From contig JAULSU010000005.1 of NCBI GenBank assembly GCA_030512335.1, positions 1,612,001-1,676,000 on the forward strand: DNA of 64,000 nt. The letters run 5' to 3'. Below are positions 12,032-21,967 of this stretch, in pieces. The notes under the pieces are model-generated. The model was not told the origin of the DNA. It searched no databases and saw only the letters and a program-made list of their open reading frames with translations. The stretch is from Immersiella caudata (taxonomy: Eukaryota; Ascomycota; Sordariomycetes; Sordariales; Lasiosphaeriaceae). The position numbers and the translations under genes are program-made. Numbering within the stretch: position 1 is the stretch's first letter; each line of letters begins with the position of its first letter.

Positions 12032-12895
12032 TTACACCATATCCGCAAACGCCCCCAGCAGAATCGGGAACCCGTCCCCTCCTCCTCTAAACAGCAATCT
12101 GCTCCCACCCTGAGGCCCCTTCTGGACCGTCTTGAAGGGCAGGTCCATGCCCGCCAGGGTAACATTCATCAGCTTCTTGTTCACGTCCTCGGGCACCGTC
12201 AGCTCAATCTCCGCCCCCCAGGCGATAATCAGCTTCGAGGTCTTGTACGCCGTCTCCCTCAGGCTCTGCGGCGCGCTGGGCCCCAGCTCGAACCGCGCGC
12301 GCACGTCGTTGACGTCCCACATGCCCCTGCTCACATTCGCCGCAATGGGGCGCTGCAAAAAGGTCACTGTCGCGCTCAACGAGTTGATCAGCTCCTTGCG
12401 CTCATCGTTGAGCGGCACGGCCTGCTCGGCCTGGTCCAGCAGCGGGTGTCCCAGATCGGCCCAACAGCGCTCCCACACGTCGGCGAGCGGGATTGTATAC
12501 GGGCCATCACGCTCCAGCGGGTTGGTTGAAGCTACACCGGCCGCGTACCGGTCGGTCCAGTACTTGACCGTCGTGTCGTAGTGGGACAGACCGTAGGCCG
12601 GGCGGTAGTAGATGTTTTGCCGCTCGGCGTCGATGAGGTGTTGCTCGCTTGCCATGTTCGCGTTGCGCTTGGCCAGCGTGACCCAGTCGCGGTCGACGGC
12701 GAGCACGGGCATGGTGTTGCCGGCCTGGGGCTCGAGGCGCATGTCGGCGAGGCGGAGCAGGTCGAGCTGGCGCAGCACCGAGGAGAAGGCGGGGTTGCTT
12801 AGCGCTGCGGCAAAAGCCTTTTGGGCGGCGGCCTCGGCCTCAAAGGCGGAAATGTAGCTTGGTTCGCGTTCGAGGTAGTAGTCGATCAGTGGGGG

Positions 12896-12943
<48 letters not shown>

Positions 12944-13640
12944 GGAGGAGGGGGAGGAGACTAGCTGGGCGAATCGGGCTCGGGCGGCTTCCCATGCTTT
13001 GTCCTTGGTCTGTTTAGCCTGGAGGAGCGTCTCACGGGCTTGGGTGAGTTGGGGCGACTCATTTTCCTGGAGATGGGGTGGGCACTGGTCAGAACAAGTT
13101 GAGGATCTAGCGAGGAGGGGAAAAGAGTGAGTGACGTGCCTCTCCGACATGCCGCAAGTACAGGTTGAGGAACTCAAAATATGAACTCCCGCTGCCCAAG
13201 GAAAAGGATGGCTGGTTGGCCCGCTGCATGGTGTCTGCAAACTGGAAGAGCTGGTAGTTTGTCACCGCGTTCGGATAGGCGACGCCCTCGGCGATGCCTG
13301 GCTGATCGGGATCTGCAAAGAACAAGGCCTTGTCCGCATCGAGCAAGCTCCCGGAGCTGGAAAACTTGTTTTTGAGAAAGAAGCCAAAGGCTTTCCAGAA
13401 CAGTGGGGGTTGTTTCTTGGGGATGCTTGGTTTGCGACCGGCGCCGTGACTTGGGAATCCTGCGCCCAGTGAACCTGGCGACTCAGCCAGACCATGAGTA
13501 GCAGCACAGGCTGTGGTCACCTGCCGCGAGGGCGGCTGGGCTGCTGCTGCTGCTGCTGCTGCTGCGCTGGGCGTGGGCGCTTGAACAAGTCCGCTGCCGG
13601 AAACGACCCTTGAGAGCCTCGGAAAGCGTCTAGCTGCCAT
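12032..13640 (-). CDS. unknown family, paralog of the gene at 14914
   Basis: Exons 13640-13149 and 13066-12032 encode 508 residues; the 82-base intron has a CTGAC branch and CAG acceptor but a weak GTCGGA donor. Residues 1-60 are Arg/Ala-rich with an alanine run coded by a triplet repeat (about 13541-13566); this could be a mitochondrial presequence or just low complexity. The body starts FWKAFGFFLKNKFS and contains ALFFADPDQPG and NYQLFQFADTM. Then come a helical stretch, a poly-Ser run (coded by 12894-12958), NIYYRPAYGLSHYD, and a C-terminal SKLIIAWGAEIELTV segment ending in a Gly-rich LLFRGGGDGFPILLG. The same blocks, in the same order, occur in the divergent neighbour. I do not recognise the family and assign no function. 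The upstream in-frame ATG at 13712 reads through a poly-A tract and is rejected. Confidence 0.75.
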
Positions 13641-13664
13641 CTTTTGGCTTCCGTGGCGGGTTCC

Positions 13665-13692
<28 letters not shown>
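13665..13692. repeat. poly(A) tract, 28 bases
   Basis: Uninterrupted A-run on the plus strand, read as a T-run in the likely leader of the minus-strand gene. Length may be unstable or mis-assembled. Confidence 0.9.
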
Positions 13693-13697
<5 letters not shown>

Positions 13698-14774
13698 CGG
13701 AGTGGGGTTCAAGTTGCCAATGGCAAAGGAAAGATCAAACGAGTGACAAGAGGGGGTCAGTCAGGCAAACGCCAACGAGTGGATATCATGAGAAGAGAGT
13801 TTGACAAATGGTGCAAGAGAGAGAGTGAGATGTAACTTGAAAGAATCGAAAGTTTGAACGTAGTGCATCATCTTCTCCTTTCACTCACCGCTGCGTGTGC
13901 GCAAGCCACAGCCGACCGGAAGGAACAGCCGAGCGGAAGGGACCCGTGCTCGCCTGGCCGAGTGTGTCCCGTCTGCATTAGTAACCACGCTAGTGCTATT
14001 TGCAGGGGTTCTCAGCCCAGCCATGTGAAGCCATGAAACAAATGGCTAGCGTTGAAGAAGAGGGCGAGCCTGGAGGACATCCAATCACATCTTTCCCCAT
14101 GTTCGGTGCTTTTCGTCCGGGTATGTGAACTTTGTTTCCGGAAAGGCTCGGTCTTCATGATTACCGTGATGCGCATACGGCACCGGCTACGGGCGGTAAT
14201 GGCTGCACCCGCCCCGCATCGACGGGGCTGGTTGCAGATTTGAGACTCCGCTATCAGCTTTGTCGCCAGCCGGTGGCGAGCTGGAATATATCAAAACGGG
14301 ACATATTCGACATCCCTGGAGCCTAGCCCGCGACATATCAACATCTATGGCGTAACTTCCTTCACGGAACCGCCCGGCGGGCCGCCTGCAAGCAGAACGA
14401 CAACGACGCAAGGTTACCCGTTTTGAGTCTGGTTTGCTTGTTGGCATCTTCACGGAGGCACAAATGAGCGGAGCTCACTGGCTGCTGCACGGCGGCGAAC
14501 ATCAATCGGATTCAACCTGAGACTCGGCCATCCTGATTCGGGGTTTTCAGCCAGGCTCGACGATGCGCCAGTCCAGGAATTCCGAGAAAAATCAGACCAT
14601 AGACGCATTATCACTTGGCTAGGCTGTGCGCATCATGCGTTTTCAGGGTGTCGTGGCTGGGTGGAGGGGCGAAGGCGTGCGCTCGAGGGCTGGGAGGCAG
14701 GAGATTGGCAAGTCGGGGATCAAAGATGGAGTCATGAGGATTTCGAGGCCCGCGGGCTCAACTGAGCGAGCAGG

Positions 14775-14781
14775 TATATAA
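14775..14781 (+). promoter_or_regulatory. TATA box
   Basis: TATATAA lies 133 bases before the ATG at 14914 and only 10 bases before an in-frame ATG at 14791. That spacing makes 14791 too close to be inside the transcript and supports 14914 as the start. Confidence 0.6.
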
Positions 14782-14913
14782 TCCCGTCTGATGCCCCCTC
14801 GGTCAGAGGAGAATTCTGCAGACACCAACATCCAAGCCTCCTCGTCTACCAGCAGCTTCTCCAATTCACCTCCTCTTACCAACTTGTTTCCCACCCCAAA
14901 AAAATCCTTCAGA

Positions 14914-16562
14914 ATGTCTGCCAACGAGACCAGCCAAGCCTTCTGGCTCGCCTATGGCGATTTCGTCAGGGATAAGGCTAGCATCAAGATCGTTGAGGGC
15001 GGTGATACTGCTTTCTTCTTGGCCAGCCAGGCCCAGAAGGGCCCTCCGGCCGGTTCCCTCGTCCCCGAGCCATACGGAAATTTGGGCATCTTCAACATCG
15101 GCAACAACCTCCTGTCGACTGCCGATGTTTTTTACAACCCATCCTCCCAGAATGGATATGTTGACGCCCTAGAGACGTAAGTCGCACTGAGCGTCTCAGA
15201 CTTTTCTTTTCTTTTCTTTCTGTTCGGTCAACACAATTTGAGGGAGAAAAGCTAATCATGAACCACGGGGGGGGAACAGATTCCTCGCCAACGTCGATCT
15301 GGTAAGAATGCCCGCTTTCCATTGATATATTCCCAACGTTCGGTTTTGCTGACTACCTATCCAATAGGGTGGAAGCCCCGGAGAAGCCTTGGACACTGCC
15401 ATCGTCAACGCCCTCAAGGACAAGGAAGCTGCAGACAAGTGGTTCGCGCGGGAAAAGTCGAACGCCAAAGCGACGTATGCCTCTGACTTCAAGGATGGCT
15501 TTACCACCATTCCCAACCTCTATGACTGGATTCTGGACGGCAATGCGCCCGGTTACATCACGGCGGAAAAGAATGCGACCAGCATCGCGAGCCGACTCGA
15601 GGCGCTCCAGGCCAAGGTGGATGGCCCATTGGCCCCCAAGGTCAGCCAGGACAAGGCCAACATCAGGAAGGCCCAGGAGCAGTCAGCGCTGAAGCCGGGG
15701 TGAGTACACAATTTGGCTTTTGTAATTCTTTTTTTAATTTTTTTTTGCCACGTTCTAATGGTCATGCAGCTTCAACATGGAGGCTGCTGCAGGCGATCTC
15801 CCCTCGTCCGCCGAGCTGAAGCGCCTCCAGCAAGCTGGTGATAAATCCGCAAAGCCAGCCGTCTACTATGTCCCCCAGTACACGGGGCTTGACGAGTACA
15901 AGAAGTTTGTCTCGGCGGCCGAGCAGAAGGCTACCTCGTCCACCTGGAAGCCTGCCCAGTCGTACGATCTCAAGATTGACAAGGGCAAGAAGGCCGAGGA
16001 CTACAAGTTTGGGCAGGTTTCGGGCGGCGGCAGCGTGGCCGTGAGCTGCGGCCCTTGGTTTGCCTTTAGCGCCAGCGCCAACCACTCCGAGACCGAGACC
16101 GACTCGAGCTCCCAAGTCGACACCGAGGACGTGTCTGTCAAGATTCTCTTTGACGACATGAGGCTCATTGCCATCAGCCCTGGCCAGTGGAACTTCAACA
16201 CCAAGGCCTACCGCCTCCGTGAGGATGCCCCCAAGGAATCCAAGACGCTCGCCCGCGTCTCGCAGCTCGTCGTGGTCACGGGCCTCGGCTACGAGATCAG
16301 CCTCGGCGCCACGTCGGCCGCCAAGGTCGACTCGCTGTACAAGCAGACCACGCAGGCCGGCGGCGGTCTGCGCATCTTTGGCATCCCCATCGGCCTCGGG
16401 GGCTCCGGCAGCAAGACGACCGAGACGAGCTCGCACAGCTCCTCGTGGGACTCCGCGACCAAGACGCTGACCATCAAGCCGACGATCGAGTCCGGCTACG
16501 CCACCGTCGTGGGCGTGGTGGGGGAGAAGATCCAGACCGCTGGTGCTGCTCCTCCTGCCTAG
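14914..16562 (+). CDS. unknown family, paralog of the gene at 12032
   Basis: Four exons (14914-15176, 15280-15301, 15368-15699, 15770-16562) encode 469 residues; all introns have GT/AG ends and all phases agree. Exon 2 is only 22 bases. The protein opens MSANETSQAFWLAYGDFVRDK, has DTAFFLASQ and GNLGIFNIGNNLLSTAD, then a helical middle. A C-terminal half follows, with VYYVPQYTGLDEYKKF, a Ser/Gly-rich beta-type stretch (VSGGGSVAVSCGPWFAFSA), VSVKILFDDMRLIAISPGQW, SQLVVVTGLGYEISL and a Gly-rich IFGIPIGLGGSGS. The block order matches the gene at 12032. There is no signal peptide or clear membrane helix. Alternating Ser/Thr/Gly strands are compatible with a beta-rich, possibly oligomerising domain, but that is only a guess. 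Function unknown. Confidence 0.85.
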
Positions 16563-16769
16563 GAATCTTGAAGAGTACCTACGGTTATGCAAAACTGAGA
16601 TTCAACATCTTGGGGATTGGATTGATTTTTGTTACTTGGGGGGTTTCTTTTCAATGAGGAGGAAGTAGGTAGATAAGAATGTTCGAGCGGGACGCCGCCG
16701 GCAGATATAAAATGAAAACTTTCTCGTCAGCTGTTTGTGAGAAAGGACACGAGCCCAAGTATTGCAACG

Positions 16770-16955
16770 CCCAAGTGGAGCCCCAGGAATGACACTCTTG
16801 TGCGCAGGCACCAAACCGCCCGCAAGTCTCCCCATTTTTAGATTCGAAATCGGATTTTGTCGGCAGAGGTGCTTTTTCCGAGGAAGTGCTGGTCAAGAGG
16901 TTACGTTTGCCCCTGGAAAGCGTGACACGGACTCGCAAACAGGCAAGTATGTTGT
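16770..16955 (+). repeat. diverged dispersed repeat, copy 2
   Basis: Matches copy 1 (11203-11535) as two adjacent blocks without the 165-base insert of copy 1. It lies just 3' of the gene at 14914 and about 80 bases before a 46-base poly(A) tract. If the tract belongs to the element, a retroposed origin is possible. Confidence 0.65.
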
Positions 16956-17029
16956 ACAATTGCTGCCGTTCACAAACTTGGAAGACCTTGTCGGCGTTGG
17001 TCGAAGGAAGCCTTTTCTTCGGGGGAAGT

Positions 17030-17034
<5 letters not shown>

Positions 17035-17080
<46 letters not shown>
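17035..17080. repeat. poly(A) tract, 46 bases
   Basis: Perfect A-run of 46 bases. It could be the tail of a retroposed copy ending at the adjacent repeat, or simple low complexity. Confidence 0.9.
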
Positions 17081-17082
<2 letters not shown>

Positions 17083-17562
17083 AAAACCAGAGCCTCGAGG
17101 TCCGTTTTGGGAGAGGCCGGGTTAGGGTCACACATCCTACACATTAGAGCCCGATTTGAGACATGACGGTATTTCAGCCAATGATACCCGGTTTTACCTC
17201 AGCACCCCACTTCGCAACTGTGGAAGATCGCACATGGAACCAATACCTTTTCGGAATAGCCATATCTCTGAACGCCTGAGTACCCATATCAGCAGGCTCT
17301 GGCTGGCCACATCGGATGAGGTATTTGAGGAGGCCGACTCTTCCTCCTCGCCGCCCCTTTGGTTTCGTTTCTCGAGACCCTTCCACCACTAGAGAGAAAT
17401 TAGGGGGTGGGAAGTTGGGCAGGATTCCCAGCACCCAAGCAGCGCCTCCGTGAACAGCGGCAGCAGTGCGCAAGCAGGGACACAACAGGGTCTCGAGCTG
17501 ACAAGAAGTTCCGAAGCAGGACCTCCACGCAGCCTCGAAGATCACGAGAAGTCGCCCTCGTT

Positions 17563-18277
17563 TCGGGGGCCGCGCTCTTCCTCGCCTTCTGGTTCTACAT
17601 CTCATTCACAGTCTACATCATGACCGATGCCCCGAGTGAGATGACCGTGTTGCTTTTGGCGCTCTTCTTGAAAGTTTGCGTCTTCCAGCCTGCCATACAG
17701 CTCACATGGCCTCTTTGGTGCTTCTGGGTCGACAAGCTCGACTGTGGCCGACGTCCCATGTGGGTGGCGAAGAGCCTTTACCTCTTGCTGTTTCTCGCCT
17801 TTGCTCGAGATGAGCATCTACGAATTCTTCAACTCGAGTCCAGCCGAGATTACCATCTTCGAGCCTGGAGTCATTGCCGCCTCTTTGTTTGCGCTGTGCG
17901 CAATCTTCCTTTGCTGGGCGATCGCAGTTGAGCTTTGGGCCAGACAGCCAGGGGGGAAACAATACTGACAGAGGGAGACAACCTCGCGCTAAGGTGCTGC
18001 CTTGCAGCTTATTTTGACTTGCGTCGGCATTGCGCCATCCTTGTTTATGATATGGTGGCACGAGCTTCCAGAATATTATCCAGGTCAAGCGTGGGCTTTT
18101 CTTGGGCTCGTTGTTGTGGGCCTGAGTTTCTGGACAGCCGTTGAGGCATTGTTTGACAGAGGCGGCTTGAACGAGAGCTGGCAAGTCGGTGGTGGGATTT
18201 GGTACGCTGTCGCTCTTTTACGCATCGAGCACCCTGATGCCGGCGCGGTTCCCTGCTGGAAGCCACCGAAACAGTGA
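17563..18277 (+). pseudogene. multi-pass membrane protein, frame broken or unresolved
   Basis: Two frames together give about six hydrophobic helices. Frame one (open from 17407) has VSGAALFLAFWFYISFTVYI, then MTVLLLALFLKVCVF, then SLYLLLFLAF. Near 17800 the hydrophobic reading moves to another frame: MSIYEFFNSS from 17810, then GVIAASLFALCAIFLCWAIA. An intron with a GTTGAG donor (about 17927) and CAG acceptor at 18007 then leads to LTCVGIAPSLFMIWW and AWAFLGLVVVGLSFW, ending at the TGA at 18277. I found no GT/AG pair that repairs the break near 17800, so it is either a frameshift, a sequence error, or two separate short genes. No family recognised. Confidence 0.4.
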
Positions 18278-19215
18278 GGTGGAAACGGATCAATTCGGGA
18301 CTATTGAATGCCCAGGGCCGTGACAGGACCGGCCCCACTTCGCCCGGTGGAGTGCGCGGTCCGTTTGTTTCAGGTCTGCCCCCGGCACGGCGCGAGCGGG
18401 GGAGGTCGGAACCCTACCGTACTAGCGTGGCATCCCGATGGAGGGCAGGGGTCCATGGTCGAGCGTGTGATCCAGTGGCGAGACGGGGATTAGAAAGCAG
18501 TTGTCAAAGGTCTGTTTTGAATGATGGCGGAAGATGTCCGTTGGGGAGGCAGGACCAATGGTCGGCGGGACGACCCCTCGTAGACCCACTCATTTTGGAG
18601 CCTCAGAAGCAGAAATAGCAAAGAGCGAATTCTCTGCCAGATGACAATCTTAACCTAGTTTTACCTCACAGTAGTTTGCTTCCCCCGCATCACTGGCACG
18701 CCTTGGAACCTTGGCTGTCGTGGGACGAGGTCCCTTTCGATGTGCAGTTCGCCATGCCGCGGTGCCGTTCTCACAGTATTCGTAGGCTGCTGTCGGAGGG
18801 GTGAGCCTAGTTCTTAAAACAGCACTGCAGAGACGTAAAGCTGGAGCATGACAATTGGAACTTGCGTTATCGCCGATGGAAAAAAAAATTGTCCGGAACC
18901 GCCCAAGGGGTATTCCCGACAGTTTGGCTCGAAACCGTCGTCGAGAGTTTCAAGATGCGGACGGAGTTTAGAACGCAGTCCAACATCGAGTTAACATCAG
19001 TAGGCGAGGCAAGGGTCATGTGTAGGCCCATAGCCCAGCCAGCGGGGCAGGGGAAACTGGTGCTTGCTCATGATGAAGGATCAGACATGGAGGTCTTATT
19101 GTGTGAGAGAGGCATACAACGCTGCTTTCTGGTACCCCTCGCCGTCAATGTCTGCAGCAATCATACCCTGCACATTGGGCCGTGTCGGGTTGAGCAGTCG
19201 AGTGTTCATCATTGG
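18278..19215. other. no intact gene seen
   Basis: About 0.94 kb with scattered open frames and no clear family motif. On the minus strand just below 19200 there is a short coding-like tail (RPNVQGMIAADIDGEGYQK then a stop), which may be a gene fragment, but I cannot name it. Confidence 0.35.
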
Positions 19216-19599
19216 CTAGCAGTGTCGCAGACTCGGACCATTGGGGAAGTCGGCATTATTGGTCCTCGAACTTGGTGACGCCTTTTGCGTTGGGGATTCA
19301 AAAAGGTGCGACTGCGGCTCGGTGCCAATATGCTGGCAATCGTCGCATGCCCGGCTCGTTCCAACATGATTTCGGCCTCCCGGCGGGACTTGTGCCATGG
19401 CCGCTTGGTCGAAGCAGGCGCCGCCATCTGGGTACTCATTGCGCTGCGGTAGGCTGCGACCGGGGCGAGCTTCAGGAACGCCGCAGGTTGGCCTGTCAGG
19501 GACTTGTAAATCTCGGCTGCATTCGTGAGGATCTTTGCCGTAAAAGTCTACAAACAGCAGGACCGCGGCCGTGACGGCCAGCGCACTCATGGGATCCAT
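19216..19599 (-). pseudogene. STAND/NLR N-terminal domain relic, frameshifted
   Basis: From the ATG at 19599 the minus strand reads MDPMSALAVTAAVLLFVDFYGK, the typical opening of the helical N-terminal domain of many fungal STAND proteins (HeLo-like/NACHT N-terminal type). The frame then goes wrong because of one extra A in GGCAAAGATC. One frame over, the expected continuation is present: ILTNAAEIYKSLTG, QPAAFLKLAPVAAY, and later REAEIMLERAGHATIASILAP. The homology stops near 19250, with no NACHT domain in the flanking sequence. The relic is therefore both frameshifted and truncated. A single-base sequencing error could explain the shift but not the missing remainder. Confidence 0.7.
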
Positions 19600-20386
19600 G
19601 CTTCTTTCGTTGGATGGGATGTTTTCGCCAAACAACCCAGAAGGTGCAAGGGAGGATGTCGGGGATTTGCCCCGTGACGGACGACCTTCGCAACCCCACC
19701 GATTTTATTCTGCGGTCAAAGTCAAGGACGTCTTGAGCAAACATTGTCGGACCTTTTTTTGTGCAACCTGACAACTGAAATGCTAGTGTATCATTCGCTC
19801 AACTCCACATCGGGCGGCGGCAGCGTTGCGTTTTAGCTGCATGAAAAGTCTTTGCCTGTTGTTGGCGCCTTAGGTGGGAGATATCGTTTCATCAATACAA
19901 CAATACCTAGCCGATAGCGCTTAATTAAATTGGCTGGTGCGTGACGTCCACCTTGGAGTTCCACCGGAGGATGCCTTGCGCAAGCACGAAGATGGCGTAG
20001 TTGAGGGGCAATGAAGCCATTAGACGGAAGCTATTCTCAAATCCAGAGGTTGTGCCGGCGTTTATATTCTCTCGGAGAGCCTACCGTCCAATGAACTTTA
20101 TTTTGAGTTTTGTGGTTGGTTGAGATATCAAGTGAGTTGGCGGCGTAGCAGTAGATGCTTGTTGGTTTTGCGGCTTGGACGTTACCTTAGCGAGGCCCCT
20201 TGTGCCGCAACACCGATAATGGACGCCCCTTACGTACACATGTGTACGATGCCGCAATGGTAGCTTAGGCATCCGGTATAGACCTAGGGAATAGTATAAA
20301 TCAGGGCGATTCCTCTGTAGTAAATGTAGAGATGGTCAATCCCATCAGCCTTCGCTCATCGACGATCAGCATCTCTCACAGCAACA
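19600..20386. other. intergenic with TATA box at 20295-20300
   Basis: No gene recognised. TATAAA at 20295-20300 lies 92 bases before the ATG of the small secreted protein gene and is probably its core promoter. Confidence 0.5.
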
Positions 20387-20805
20387 ATGCAGCTCAACTT
20401 CTCTCTCGCAACATTGCTCCTGCTCGCCTCGAGCTCTCAGGTGGCCAATGCCTCCTACTACAGGATCGTCGCGTACCGTGGCGCCGACTGCCGCGGTGCC
20501 GTGATGAGTTCTACAGAGGTGGGCAACACCGGATCCGGCTCATGCGGTGGGAACATCAACTCCGAGTCTTCTTCTGTGACTGTCCAATACTTCCATGATG
20601 GAAGGGGTCTATGTATGTTGTCAAGGCCCATCCCCAGCACTGCCATGAAAGGCTTTCTAACCTACCTATGTTTTCAGATCTCTCTATCTACGGAGATCGA
20701 TGCGTTACTGGTGAACCTCTTGCCAATTTCAATTTCAATTTGAACAACACGCCGTGCGTCAACTTCAGGAACAGGGGTCCAAAGTTCGCCTCGGTTTGGT
20801 TCTGA
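20387..20805 (+). CDS. small secreted cysteine-containing protein
   Basis: Exons 20387-20612 and 20678-20805 encode 117 residues. The 65-base intron has GTATGT, a TTCTAAC branch and CAG, and the join completes a Tyr codon (YLSIYGDRC). The N-terminus MQLNFSLATLLLLASSSQVANA is a clear signal peptide. The mature part is about 95 residues with four cysteines (GADCRG, GSGSCGG, GDRCVTG, NTPCVNF), enough for two disulfides, and reads as a compact beta protein ending FASVWF. Such proteins are typical of fungal secretomes and include effector candidates. No named family is recognised. The TATA box at 20295 fits this start. Confidence 0.82.
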
Positions 20806-21091
20806 AAGTGGGGTATACGGGGTGAACGAGAAGGGCTTTGGATAACCAGGCTGTTACAATCGATGCTTCCATTTTGAAACCTCTGGCAGTGCAGTGTCCC
20901 GGACTGTGTAACCCGAAAACCAATGTTCTATCTGGGAAGGATTGCCATGTGAGCGTGACAGGGGTACATGAGCGGCATATTCCGCCCCGCCCCCCCCCCG
21001 CTTTCAATTGGATCTTGAAATCTCACTCCATCCTCCAAAAACCTTCCTCCATCAAACCTCACCTCATCTCCCCTCCAAAACATCGCCCACC

Positions 21092-21967
21092 ATGGGCTCC
21101 AACGACATCCCCCCTCCGCACGTCCCCTCCCACGTCGTCCCCACATGCAACCTCTTCCTCCAACTCGGCGGCTCCCTCTGGACCCTCTCGTACCTCCTCC
21201 TCATCCGCGAATCCTTCCGCTCCAAATCCTACGGCATGCCCCTCTTCGCTGTCGCCCTCAACTTCGCCTGGGAAGTCGTCTACGCCCTGCACGTCGCCGA
21301 AGCCCCCCTCGAGCGCCTCATCTTTGGCCTGTGGGTTATCCTCGACGCCATCATGGTCTACGGCATGATGAAATTCGCCAAGTACGAGTGGGCGCATTCG
21401 CCCGCGGTCGCAAAGAACATCGTCTGGATTTTTGGCGGGATGGTGGTAGTGGCGGGGGGGGGCCATTGGAGTTTTGCGGAGTGGTGGATTGCGAATGAGA
21501 TTGGTAGGAGGGAGGGGAAGTATTACATGGGGGTTTTGGGGCCGGATACGACGGAGCTGGGGTATTGGAGTGCGGCGGTTTGTCAGGTTTATTTGAGCGC
21601 GAGCAGTTTGTGTCAGTTGGGGGTTAGGGGGCATTCGGGGGGTGTTAGTTGGGGGATTTGGTGAGTTTTGACTGGTCTGGCGGTGTTTTAGTTGATCGAT
21701 GCTAATGGGGGTAACAGGTTCACGAGGACGGCAGGTTCGATTATTGGGTTTTATTTCGTCTATGGCTGGGATTGGTTATTTTGGAGGGAGGCGCATGAGT
21801 ATTTTCTGTCACCGTTTGGTCTGTTTTTGTGGGTGACGGCTCTGTTTTGCGATCTGGTTTATCCTTTTGTGCTCTGGGAAGTGCAGAAGGCGGAGGTGGT
21901 TTTGGCGGATGGGAGGAAGGTGGCAGCTCATTCGGCGGAGGCTAAGGGGGCGGCCAAGAAGGACTGA
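21092..21967 (+). CDS. PaxB-like integral membrane terpene cyclase
   Basis: Exons 21092-21660 and 21718-21967 encode 272 residues; the intron (GTGAGT, TGCTAAT branch, CAG) joins within the Trp codon of GGVSWGIWFTRTAG. About seven hydrophobic helices are visible. The family motif LNFAWEVVYAL puts a glutamate at residue 61, matching the catalytic Glu of Pyr4/PaxB-type meroterpenoid cyclases. A late LFCDLVYPFVLWE carries the candidate second acidic residue. These enzymes protonate an epoxide or alkene and cyclise prenylated indole or polyketide precursors in the ER membrane. No prenyltransferase, FAD epoxidase or geranylgeranyl synthase lies next to it, so it is an orphan here; some family members are uncharacterised. 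Confidence 0.82.

Larger units (their letters stand above)
13641..14913. other. shared 5' region of the divergent pair
   Basis: About 1.27 kb lies between the two divergent starts, including a 28-base A-run at 13665-13692 just upstream of the minus-strand ATG. No gene-like frame is present. It probably carries both promoters. Confidence 0.55.

Noticed and set aside
13641..13712. Upstream ATG at 13712 extending the minus-strand gene at 12032
   Set aside because: It would translate the poly-A/T tract as a run of phenylalanine; the ATG at 13640 is a better start.
14791..14913. In-frame ATG at 14791 for the gene at 14914
   Set aside because: Only 10 bases after the TATA box, so it should lie upstream of the transcript start.
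15762..16592. 276-codon minus-strand frame over the last exon of the gene at 14914
   Set aside because: Arg/Gly/Ala-rich shadow of a GC-rich exon; the plus-strand exon has matching splice sites and a paralog.
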